Shown here: one piece after another, positions 7,967 through 13,856 of the stretch
How positions within the stretch are numbered: the stretch's first letter is position 1
How the letters are laid out: each line of letters opens with the position of its first letter
Assembly: GCA_021780055.1 (NCBI GenBank)
Contig: JAJXZM010000466.1
Location: 1-13,856, forward strand
Direction of reading: 5' to 3'
DNA from: Acidobacteriota bacterium
Lineage (GTDB): Bacteria > Acidobacteriota > Terriglobia > UBA7540
DNA: 13,856 nt
The notes under the pieces: model-generated
What the model was told of the DNA's origin: nothing
Databases searched by the model: none
Seen by the model: only the letters and a program-made list of their open reading frames with translations
Made by a program: the position numbers and the translations under genes

Positions 7967-8371
7967 TCACGCCTTGCCGGCCCGTATCTCTGCCACCCAT
8001 GGAGCCGGGGCTTTGACATGGAAAATGCGGATAGGTTCAGCTGCAAGGGCCGCGACTTCGTCCGCAAGTGAAATCTGCAGCATTTCGTCTGAAAGAAGCA
8101 ACTTGTCTCCGCCGTCATTCGAACAGATGAACAGGCCGTCTAGTCCTTCCGGAGAACCTACCTTTAAGCCGCTGTCTTTGTTGGACTTCATGAAATCGGA
8201 AACCTGATTGAGGCCGTTAGAGCCCTCGGACCTCACCTGTCGGGGACGGGTAATGAAAGCGTAGTAATCGGCATCTTTAACAGCATCTTCGGCTGCTCGC
8301 TTCTTTAATTCGGTCGCTTCCAGATACTCAAGATTTAGTATGCCGTGCTTGGGTTCAGTGTGGTTTTTCAA
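7967..8371 (-). CDS. 134-aa protein of unknown function, coupled to AAA+ regulator 2
   Basis: I do not recognise the family. The TTG start at 8371 overlaps the stop of the upstream regulator (TTGA), with GGGAG 8 nt before it, so translation is probably coupled. The protein begins (M)KNHTEPKHGILNLEYLEATE. It has an acidic/basic helical stretch (about 15-33) with DADYYAFITRPR, a middle part with repeated Gly/Ser turns, and an ordered-looking C-terminal half (LDGLFICSNDGGDKLLL, then ISLADEVAALAAEPIRIFHV). There is no signal peptide, transmembrane helix or Cys motif, so it is probably a cytoplasmic soluble protein. Coupling to a regulator that lacks its own sensory domain makes a partner or effector of that regulator plausible, but this is inference from position only. 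The frame is open upstream to 8488, but that part lies inside the regulator gene. Confidence 0.7.
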   Translation of the reverse strand: MKNHTEPKHGILNLEYLEATELKKRAAEDAVKDADYYAFITRPRQVRSEGSNGLNQVSDFMKSNKDSGLKVGSPEGLDGLFICSNDGGDKLLLSDEMLQISLADEVAALAAEPIRIFHVKAPAPWVAEIRAGKA

Positions 8372-9408
8372 TTTTGTTTCTCCCGATTCACGACGATTCG
8401 TTTTGGAGGCACGCCAGCCTCCTTGATTTTGCAGAGCAGAGTCCTGTAGCTGATATTCAGCACGCGCGCAGCCCGCTTTCGGTTCCAATGTGTTTCGCGC
8501 AGTGTCTTGAAAATGATCTTGCGTTCAACTTCCTGGGCTTCCCGCCGCGCCAACCCCTTGAGGGAAATGCGCGCGCCAGGAACCTCGCCGCCGGGCCGCG
8601 GGCTTAATCTTTCAGTCAACTCGTTAATGATCTTGTCTTCGGATCCCAAAAGCACATAGCGCCTCATTACATTGGCAAGTTCCTGGATGTTGCCCGGCCA
8701 ATCGTGCTCCCGAAGGGCGGCAAGCAGAGGATCGGGAGGTGCTGGCGTATCCAAATCAAACTCAGCTTGAAAGGACTTCCAGAAGTACTGCGCCCATCCC
8801 GGAATGTCCTCTCGCCGCGCGCGCAAAGGCGGCAGGTACAGGGTGACAATGTTGATGGAATAAAAAAGGTCTTCGCGGAAATTCCCCAGGCTCATTTCAT
8901 GCTCAATGTCATGCTTCGTGCTGCAGATCGTGCGAAACAGAGGGGAACAGTATTCCGAGGGTCCCGTCCCGGCTGAATTGTCATCATGCAGCAGGTGCAT
9001 CAGGTTCCGTTGAAATGTGAAACTCAGTTCAGCCACTTCATCAAAGTAAAGCGTTCCGATACAACCGGGCCTACCGGAATCCCCTGGCCGGGAGTGGCCA
9101 TTGCCGTTGGCGCCGCCGGCCTCATATTTGGGAACCACAAAACTGGCGCTTTTTCGCCATCCGACCCTGCCCGCAGGAGTCACCCTGTGAAACGGTGTAT
9201 TCTCCCCGGGATATCTCTTGTGAATGAGCCTGGCTAAGAACTCTTTGCCAGTCCCGGCCTCTCCCCGGATCAGGACAGGAGCGTCGGTACAAGCCACTTT
9301 TTCAAGCTTGTTCCGGACTTCGCCCATAGCGTCTGAGGAACCAAATACCACCTCGTCGGGAGGCAGTATTCCATAACGAGTTGTAACAGCCGCAAAAGCT
9401 CCGGCCAT
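8368..9408 (-). CDS. AAA+/Fis-type transcriptional regulator lacking GAFTGA (paralogue 2)
   Basis: A 346-aa paralogue of the regulator at 6220-7296, with the same architecture: no N-terminal sensory domain, AAA+ from PPDEVVFGSSDAM, Walker A GEAGTGKE (about 49-56), Walker B TLYFDE (about 119-124, intact Asp-Glu), NFREDLFY in the arginine-finger region (about 176-183), DWPGNIQEL, and a C-terminal Fis-like helix-turn-helix (NRKRAARVLNISYRTLLCKIKE). The GAFTGA stretch is replaced by a Gly/Asn-rich insert (about 96-115), so classical sigma-54 activation is not expected. The HTHs of the two paralogues are close to identical in the recognition-helix region (LNISYR), suggesting overlapping DNA targets. 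ATG 9408 has AGAGG 8 nt upstream; GTG 9414 is only 2 nt from it and is less likely. It is the first gene of the minus-strand block and is coupled to the 134-aa gene downstream. Confidence 0.88.
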   Translation of the reverse strand: MAGAFAAVTTRYGILPPDEVVFGSSDAMGEVRNKLEKVACTDAPVLIRGEAGTGKEFLARLIHKRYPGENTPFHRVTPAGRVGWRKSASFVVPKYEAGGANGNGHSRPGDSGRPGCIGTLYFDEVAELSFTFQRNLMHLLHDDNSAGTGPSEYCSPLFRTICSTKHDIEHEMSLGNFREDLFYSINIVTLYLPPLRARREDIPGWAQYFWKSFQAEFDLDTPAPPDPLLAALREHDWPGNIQELANVMRRYVLLGSEDKIINELTERLSPRPGGEVPGARISLKGLARREAQEVERKIIFKTLRETHWNRKRAARVLNISYRTLLCKIKEAGVPPKRIVVNREKQN

Positions 9409-10094
9409 CTGCACTACCTCTGAATGGCACTGACCGGCAACGCGACGTGCACATCACCTTCCAAACGGGGAGTGGCCTGACGAGCCAGATTTACAAGTGG
9501 ACATGATCGCCCTGTAACGGCAAGGACGTGAATAGTTTGCGAGCTTCGCACGACCCTGCTTTAATTATGATCTGGCAACGCGAAAGGTATCTGGAATGCG
9601 CGCAAATCAATTCCGTTTGCGGAAATGTTTTGCAGATTGCGCCAGCAACTTTCCAGCGTGGCAATTCTCTTTTTAGGACGCGGCAAGGCAGGCCAGAACA
9701 AGTGGGATTTGCCCAGGAACCAACCGGGAGTTTCGCCCTGTTCTACGATGAGGATGCTCGTGATTCCCGGCATTGGGACCCCAAGGAGCCGACCGATCAA
9801 AAGCATTTGACACGTTGCCCCATAAAGCGCAAAACTCTAAACGATAAAATAACGGTGGGGGTTTGGTTGGCTATCGTTCATTGTGTTCGCATTTCGCCGG
9901 GGTGCTGAATTGCTCAACACCATGCAGTCGGGCGAACCGACCGTAAGGTAGCCTGATGACACCGGAGGGGACTGGTATTTTGACATTCCCTTACTCAAAC
10001 CCGGGTGCAGGTTTACAAGACTTCACGGCTGCATTGCTATGGGACATGCCATGGTCAGAATGAAAAGTACATACAAACAAGGAGGGTATTCCCT
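9409..10094. other. 686-bp divergent intergenic region between the EPS and Rsb blocks
   Basis: No convincing gene is seen; the open frames here (for example about 9528-9908 plus and 9561-9806 minus) have no family resemblance or good ribosome binding site. Apart from the -24/-12-like element at 9447-9464 it must hold the promoter of the plus-strand rsb operon, which I could not identify: TTGACA occurs at 9807-9812 and 9980-9985, but neither has a -10 box at proper spacing. Small inverted repeats are present (CGCAAA 9601-9606 with TTTGCG 9616-9621; AGAACA 9695-9700 with TGTTCT 9739-9744). Confidence 0.5.
9447..9464 (-). promoter_or_regulatory. Candidate sigma-54 (-24/-12) promoter upstream of AAA+ regulator 2
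   Basis: The minus strand reads TTGGAAGGTGATGTGCA: GG (complement of 9461-9462), exactly 10 nt, then GC (complement of 9449-9450). Mismatches to TTGGCACG-N4-TTGCW are C to A and C to G in the -24 block and T to G in the -12 block. Transcription would start near 9437, giving a leader of about 29 nt that contains the AGAGG ribosome binding site. The spacing to the gene is good; the motif itself is moderate. Confidence 0.4.
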
Positions 10095-10997
10095 ATGTCT
10101 GCAGCCAGAAAAGTGACCCCCCGTCCCGGTGCTCAAGGCGGGGCCGCCGATGTTTTTCCAGAACTCGTTGCCCACCTACGCAAAAACAGGACCCGCCTCC
10201 GGGAGGAGTGGGCCCGCCGCATCACCGAAGCTCGCATGTTGACGGCGATGACCAATGAGGAGATCATCACCGAAACCACATCCATTTATGACAATTACAT
10301 CAACGTCCTGGAAACAGGTGACGTTGAGGCCATGGAAGCCTACGCACGGAATCTTTCGGAAAGGATCATCCCCCGCGGTGTGGAAACGGATGAAATTATT
10401 GGGATCGTTCTTCTCCTGCGGGACGTGCTGCTGAGGTCCCTTTTCGAACTAAGCGAGTCCAGTTTGGCGCTGCTCAGCCGCATGCTGGATGCTTTTGAGC
10501 CTGCCGCACGACGGATCACGGTGACGGTTGCCGCCGGATTTGTGCACGAACGCGAAAGGATCATTCGCCAGCAGCAGGACGCCATCCGGGAGCTTTCCAC
10601 ACCGGTGTTGCCCGTACGCGAAGGGCTCCTCATCCTGCCCATCGTCGGCGTCATCGATCCGCAGCGCGCGCGCCAGCTAACGCAACAACTTCTGCGTGGC
10701 ATCCGGGCCAATAGAGCCAAGGTTGTGGTCATCGACATTACGGGTGTACCCTCCATCAACTCGACTGTCGCCAACCATCTGGTTCTGACGGTGGAAGCAG
10801 CGCGGCTGCTGGGGGCAACGGCGATCGTTACAGGCCTCTCGCCCGAGATTGCGCAAACGCTGGTTACGATCGGGGTTGATCTATCCAAGATGAACACCGT
10901 TTGCGACCTGCGGGAAGGAATTGAAGAGGCTGACAGAACCCTGGGCTTTAAAGTGACGCGGCTGGACGGTCCCTTTGAACAGGAGAGAGGCAGGTAA
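10095..10997 (+). CDS. rsbR: RsbR-like stressosome scaffold/sensor (RsbRD_N + STAS)
   Basis: A 300-aa stressosome protein expected to co-assemble with RsbS, sequester RsbT and release it on stress. The N-terminal all-helical domain (about 20-155) is of the RsbRD_N type (FPELVAHLRKNRTRLREEW, with a downstream RGVETDEIIGIVLLLRDVLL-like segment) rather than the non-haem globin fold of Bacillus RsbR. A linker helix (HERERIIRQQQDAIRELSTPVLPV) leads into a C-terminal STAS domain (about 165-285; DITGVPSINSTVANHL, GLSPEIAQTLVTIGVDL). The phosphoacceptor position usually read as Asp-Thr is Asn-Ser-Thr here (Ser223/Thr224), and Thr255 is a second candidate. The start is ATG 10095 with AGGAGG 9 nt upstream; the frame is open further upstream but the ribosome binding site decides. 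It is the first gene of the operon and the rsbS start follows 3 nt after its stop. Confidence 0.93.
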   Translation: MSAARKVTPRPGAQGGAADVFPELVAHLRKNRTRLREEWARRITEARMLTAMTNEEIITETTSIYDNYINVLETGDVEAMEAYARNLSERIIPRGVETDEIIGIVLLLRDVLLRSLFELSESSLALLSRMLDAFEPAARRITVTVAAGFVHERERIIRQQQDAIRELSTPVLPVREGLLILPIVGVIDPQRARQLTQQLLRGIRANRAKVVVIDITGVPSINSTVANHLVLTVEAARLLGATAIVTGLSPEIAQTLVTIGVDLSKMNTVCDLREGIEEADRTLGFKVTRLDGPFEQERGR

Positions 10998-11000
10998 ACT

Positions 11001-11381
11001 TTGCAGGTTCCAATTCTAAAGCAAGGGCCATACCTGATTGCATCAGTGCAGGCTGCCTTGAGGGATGCCGACCTGATCGTGCTTCGCGACGCACTGACGG
11101 AACAGGTTGGAACCTACCGCTCCCGGGGCGTGATCGTCGATGTCACAGCGATGGACGTGCTCGACTCATTCGCCTGCCGGACCCTTAGTGAAATCGCCAG
11201 CATGATCAGGTTGCGTGGGGCACAGACGGTAATCGTCGGCATTCAACCCGAAGTCGCTTTTTCTATGGTCCAACTTGGGCTCAAGCTGGAAGGTGTTGCA
11301 ACCGTGCTGGACCTGGAAGAAGGTCTCAAGTACATGGAACGCAGCACGAAACGAATCAACCATGGCCGTTACGGGAAATGA
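11001..11381 (+). CDS. rsbS: RsbS-like single-STAS stressosome protein
   Basis: A 126-aa stand-alone STAS domain, the core stressosome subunit that holds RsbT until it is phosphorylated. The conserved VDVTAMDVLDSFACRTLSEI contains the acceptor Ser56 in DSF (equivalent to Bacillus RsbS Ser59), followed by the family signature GIQPEVAFSMVQLGL and VLDLEEGL. Length matches the family. The start is a TTG at 11001, 3 nt after the rsbR stop, with CAGG about 6 nt upstream, so expression is probably coupled to rsbR. The 3' end overlaps rsbT by 20 nt. Confidence 0.94.
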   Translation: MQVPILKQGPYLIASVQAALRDADLIVLRDALTEQVGTYRSRGVIVDVTAMDVLDSFACRTLSEIASMIRLRGAQTVIVGIQPEVAFSMVQLGLKLEGVATVLDLEEGLKYMERSTKRINHGRYGK

Positions 11382-11772
11382 AGTTCGAGTATTGATTAAG
11401 TCCGATGAAGATATCCTTGCGGCCCGCCAAGAAGGGCGCGAACTGGGCGTCCGCCTGGGCTTTGAGCCCTCGGATCTTGCTGTGATCGCGACCTCGATCT
11501 CAGAATTGGCGCGAAATCTCCTGCTTTACGCAAAAAACGGAAGCATCATTTGCTGGGTTATCAACAAGGAGCCCAGGAAAGGCATCGTTATCCAAGCCGA
11601 AGATGAAGGCCCTGGTATACCGGATGTCGAAGCCGTGCTTAAGGACGGCTACTCCACTTCCGGCGGGCTGGGACTCGGCTTGCCAGGTGTCCGGCGAATG
11701 ATGGACGAGTTCGCCATCGTTTCCCACAAGGGACGTGGGACAACCGTAACCGCCATCAAGTGGAAGGAATGA
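11362..11772 (+). CDS. rsbT: RsbT-like serine/threonine kinase (switch protein)
   Basis: A 136-aa GHKL-fold kinase that phosphorylates RsbR and RsbS, leaves the stressosome and then activates a downstream partner bearing an RsbU_N-type domain. Visible ATP-site motifs are the N box (SELARNLLLYA, Glu48 and Asn52), G1 (EDEGPGI, Asp81 to Gly85) and G2 (GGLGLGL, 101-107). Family length is normal. The start is ATG 11362, inside the end of rsbS; no strong ribosome binding site precedes it, so translation likely depends on ribosomes finishing rsbS. Its stop overlaps the next start as ATGA at 11769-11772. Confidence 0.94.
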   Translation: MAVTGNEVRVLIKSDEDILAARQEGRELGVRLGFEPSDLAVIATSISELARNLLLYAKNGSIICWVINKEPRKGIVIQAEDEGPGIPDVEAVLKDGYSTSGGLGLGLPGVRRMMDEFAIVSHKGRGTTVTAIKWKE

Positions 11773-12377
11773 ATCGAGGCTTTGTCGAGTGGGGTGTGGC
11801 CGGCAGGCAGGTGCAGGGTGAAACCCTGTCTGGGGATCTGCATCTGGTCAAGCAGCATGAGAATGAGGTCCTGATTGCAGTCGCAGACGGACTTGGGCAC
11901 GGCAAGGCGGCTGCCGAGGCTGCAACGCTCGCGCTGAGCACCGTCGACGAGCATTCGGGCGAGCCACTCGTCAGGATCCTCGAACATTGCAGCTACAAGT
12001 TGCGCAGTACAAGGGGAGTCGTGATGAGCGTGGCTCTTCTCGATGGGGTGAAGGATTCAATGGAATGGCTGGGCGTAGGGAATGTTGCAGGCCTGCTGAT
12101 ACGCTCAGGGGCCGATGGGAATCGCGTGTACGAGTCTTTGTTATCATCCCAGGGAGTTGTCGGCATTCACTTTCCTCCGTTGCGCGCCACGGCGTTGAGG
12201 GTCGCCCCCGGAGACACGATAGTTCTGGCAACGGACGGCATCCGGCGCGGCTTCGAAGACGGCATGGTTCTGTTCGACGGAGCCGAAAAGACCGCGCAAG
12301 CCATCCTTTCGCGCGACGGGCTGGAGACAGATGACGCACTCGTGGTTGTTGCCACTTATCAAGGGAGACCGCGATGA
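11769..12377 (+). CDS. RsbX-like PP2C/SpoIIE-family serine phosphatase
   Basis: A 202-aa single-domain phosphatase expected to reset the stressosome by removing phosphates from RsbR and RsbS. The metal-binding acidic residues of the family are visible: Asp23 (SGDLH), Asp40-Gly41 (VADGLGHGKAA), Asp156-Gly157 (LATDGIRRG) and Asp189 (TDDALVVV), with GVGNV at 102-106. There is no N-terminal RsbU-type partner-binding domain, which fits RsbX rather than RsbU. ATG 11769 overlaps the rsbT stop as ATGA; GTG 11760 is an alternative in the same frame, and GGAAGG immediately precedes ATG 11769. The 3' end overlaps the histidine kinase start (ATGA at 12374-12377). Confidence 0.92.
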   Translation: MNRGFVEWGVAGRQVQGETLSGDLHLVKQHENEVLIAVADGLGHGKAAAEAATLALSTVDEHSGEPLVRILEHCSYKLRSTRGVVMSVALLDGVKDSMEWLGVGNVAGLLIRSGADGNRVYESLLSSQGVVGIHFPPLRATALRVAPGDTIVLATDGIRRGFEDGMVLFDGAEKTAQAILSRDGLETDDALVVVATYQGRPR

Positions 12378-13705
12378 AAACTGGCCAACGCGAACTCATG
12401 AACGCCTACACTTCGGCGTTGCGGACTTACCTGGAAAAAACAGACGAAGCGGCCCTGGAAGTTGCCTATGAACTGGGACGCCGCGGTCTGAGCCACGAGA
12501 CGAGCCTCATCGAAATGGTGACTCTCCATTACGATGCCTTTGGCCAGATCGTTTCAAGCATGCCCCAAATCCAGGATTTTTCCGATATGCTGAAGTCGTC
12601 GGCAAAATTCCTGATCGAAAGCCTTGCCCCCTATGAGATGACGATCAGCGGCTACCGGGAGACAAACGCCGCGCTGCAGGCCAGTGAGGAACGCTACCGT
12701 GAGTTGTTCGAAAACGCCAACGATATCGTTTTCACCACGGATTTTGAGGGCCGGCTCACATCAATCAACAGGGCCGGGGAAAGACTCACCGGGTATCGGC
12801 GGGATGAACCTCCGCCCATCCCTGTAAAAGTTCTGGCACTGGAATATTTCGAGCGCGCGGCGAGGATGTTCCAGGAACTGATCAGCGGCGGCGGCGGCGG
12901 GACCCAGGAATTTGAGATCATCACCAAAGACGGCCACCCGCTCATGGTGGAAGTTAGCGCCCGTCCGATTCTGAGCGACGGGAAGCCTGTCGGCGTGCAG
13001 GGCATTGCGCGCGACATCTCGGAGCGCAAGCGTGCTGAACAGGCCCTGCACCGGCTGAATGAAACGTTGGAAGAGCGTGCCCGGCACATTGCCCACGAAC
13101 TCCACGATGAGGCAAGCCAGCTCCTGGTGTCGGTCCATATCGCCATTGACGGATTGGCCCAGTCCCTCCCTGCTTCCGGCCAGCAGACCGTCACGGAGAT
13201 CAAGCAGTTGATTGAGCAGATTGAGTCTGAATTGCGACGCCTCTCCCATGAGTTGCGTCCGACCATCCTGGATGATCTGGGACTGATTCCGGCGCTCGAA
13301 TTCCTGGCGCAGGGCGTCTCAAAAAGATTCGGAATTCGGATCACCGTTGAAGGGGATACGGCCGGCCGCTTGCCCGCACAGGTGGAGGTCGCCCTCTATC
13401 GTATTACTCAGGAGGCTTTGAACAATATCACCAAACACTCGGGGGCCAATCACGTTGCCGTCCGGCTGCAAAAAGAGGACCACAAGATCCACTTGACTGT
13501 AACCGATGACGGCACCGGCTTCGATGTCCAGTCCGTTTTGGGGCAGAAAGGAAGGTCTGGACTGGGACTCATCGGAATAAGAGAACGGGTGATTCCTTTG
13601 CGCGGTGAATGTATAATTAATTCCAGTCCCGGCAAAGGCACGGAAATTTCAGTCTTGGTTCCTTCGGAGGGTAAAGATGCCTATACGTATCCTTCTGGCA
13701 GATGA
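12374..13705 (+). CDS. Histidine kinase with RsbU_N-like, PAS and HisKA_3/HATPase domains
   Basis: A 443-aa cytoplasmic sensor kinase without membrane segments. Residues about 8-88 (YTSALRTYL, AYELGRRGLS, LIEMVTLHYDAF, FLIESLAPYEMTISGY) match the helical N-terminal domain of RsbU, which binds RsbT. A PAS domain follows (about 105-222; ERYRELFENANDIVFTTDFEG, ending IARDISERKRAEQ). Then comes a HisKA_3 dimerisation domain with phospho-acceptor His244 (IAHELHDEASQLL), the SHELRPTILDDLGL segment, and an HATPase domain with QEALNN (346-351), DDGTGFD (378-384) and GLGLIGI (396-402). All residues needed for catalysis appear present. The start overlaps the phosphatase stop and has GGGAG 6 nt upstream; the 3' end overlaps the response regulator by 29 nt. 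The likely partner is that regulator, and the likely input is RsbT. Confidence 0.93.
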   Translation: MKTGQRELMNAYTSALRTYLEKTDEAALEVAYELGRRGLSHETSLIEMVTLHYDAFGQIVSSMPQIQDFSDMLKSSAKFLIESLAPYEMTISGYRETNAALQASEERYRELFENANDIVFTTDFEGRLTSINRAGERLTGYRRDEPPPIPVKVLALEYFERAARMFQELISGGGGGTQEFEIITKDGHPLMVEVSARPILSDGKPVGVQGIARDISERKRAEQALHRLNETLEERARHIAHELHDEASQLLVSVHIAIDGLAQSLPASGQQTVTEIKQLIEQIESELRRLSHELRPTILDDLGLIPALEFLAQGVSKRFGIRITVEGDTAGRLPAQVEVALYRITQEALNNITKHSGANHVAVRLQKEDHKIHLTVTDDGTGFDVQSVLGQKGRSGLGLIGIRERVIPLRGECIINSSPGKGTEISVLVPSEGKDAYTYPSGR

Positions 13706-13856
13706 TCACCAAATGGTCCGCCAGGGACTGAAGGCCCTCCTGGAACAGGAGGGTTTCAAGGTCGTCGGAGAAGCTTCCGATGGCCACCAGGCCACGCGAT
13801 TGGCCCAGGAATTGACGCCAGACCTCGCCGTTCTTGACCTGGCCATGCCTCTGATG
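13677..13856 (+). CDS. NarL/FixJ-type response regulator, N-terminal fragment
   Basis: The first 60 codons of a receiver domain, cut by the right edge. It begins MPIRILLADDHQMVRQGLKA with the acidic pair Asp9-Asp10 and has the phospho-acceptor Asp54 in VLDLAMP. The ADDHxxVRxGL start and the HisKA_3 partner kinase directly upstream both point to the NarL/FixJ family with a C-terminal LuxR-type helix-turn-helix, but that domain is outside the window. Start ATG 13677 has GGAGG 6 nt upstream and lies within the end of the kinase gene. Confidence 0.92.
   Translation, partial: MPIRILLADDHQMVRQGLKALLEQEGFKVVGEASDGHQATRLAQELTPDLAVLDLAMPLM

Noticed and set aside
9528..9908. Open frames in the divergent intergenic region (about 9528-9908 plus, 9561-9806 minus) as small genes
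   Set aside because: No good ribosome binding site, no recognisable pattern, and the two overlap on opposite strands with similar non-coding character.
9807..9985. TTGACA boxes at 9807-9812 and 9980-9985 as sigma-70 promoters for the rsb operon
   Set aside because: Neither has a TATAAT-like -10 box 16-18 nt downstream.
1..13856. CRISPR arrays, tRNA/rRNA genes, insertion sequences, att sites
   Set aside because: No regularly spaced repeats, RNA gene signatures, transposase frames or terminal inverted repeats were found on reading through both strands.

Overview
The window looks like a bacterial chromosome segment of moderate to high GC. It carries two divergently oriented blocks. Tight operon packing, Fis-type AAA+ regulators, a Wza/Wzc-type polysaccharide export locus and an Rsb-type partner-switching module together suggest an Acidobacteriota-like or similar deep-branching Gram-negative genome. 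This placement is inferred from gene content only, because no rRNA or phylogenetic marker is present.

Left block (minus strand, about 9.4 kb down to the left edge): an exopolysaccharide locus read right to left. It starts with an AAA+/Fis regulator (8368-9408) and a 134-aa orphan protein (7967-8371) that begins on a TTG overlapping the regulator's stop. After a 670-bp gap come a second, paralogous AAA+/Fis regulator (6220-7296), a NusG/RfaH/UpxY-like antiterminator (5567-6205), a Wza-like export protein (4367-5494), a Wzc-like polymerisation/tyrosine-kinase protein (1903-4326), a phosphoglycosyl transferase (341-1483) and the first 51 codons of a Gfo/Idh/MocA sugar dehydrogenase (1-153). Neither AAA+ regulator shows a GAFTGA sigma-54 contact loop or a receiver domain. 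Each nevertheless has a -24/-12-like (GG-N10-GC) element upstream.

Right block (plus strand, 10095 to the right edge): a six-gene operon, rsbR - rsbS - rsbT - rsbX-like PP2C phosphatase - histidine kinase - NarL/FixJ response regulator. The last gene is cut by the window edge. Most junctions overlap, which indicates translational coupling. The histidine kinase starts with an RsbU-N-like domain, the module RsbT uses to switch on RsbU. The simplest reading is a stressosome whose released RsbT acts on a two-component pathway rather than on the usual RsbU phosphatase/sigma-B cascade.

The blocks are separated by a 686-bp divergent intergenic region (9409-10094) in which I see no gene. Their adjacency suggests that stress sensing may feed into polysaccharide production, but nothing in the sequence proves that link. 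The most notable observations are the RsbU_N-PAS-histidine kinase fusion, the paired GAFTGA-less regulators flanking an unknown small protein, and the phosphoglycosyl transferase with a degenerate GGDEF-like N-terminus in place of the usual membrane-spanning half.
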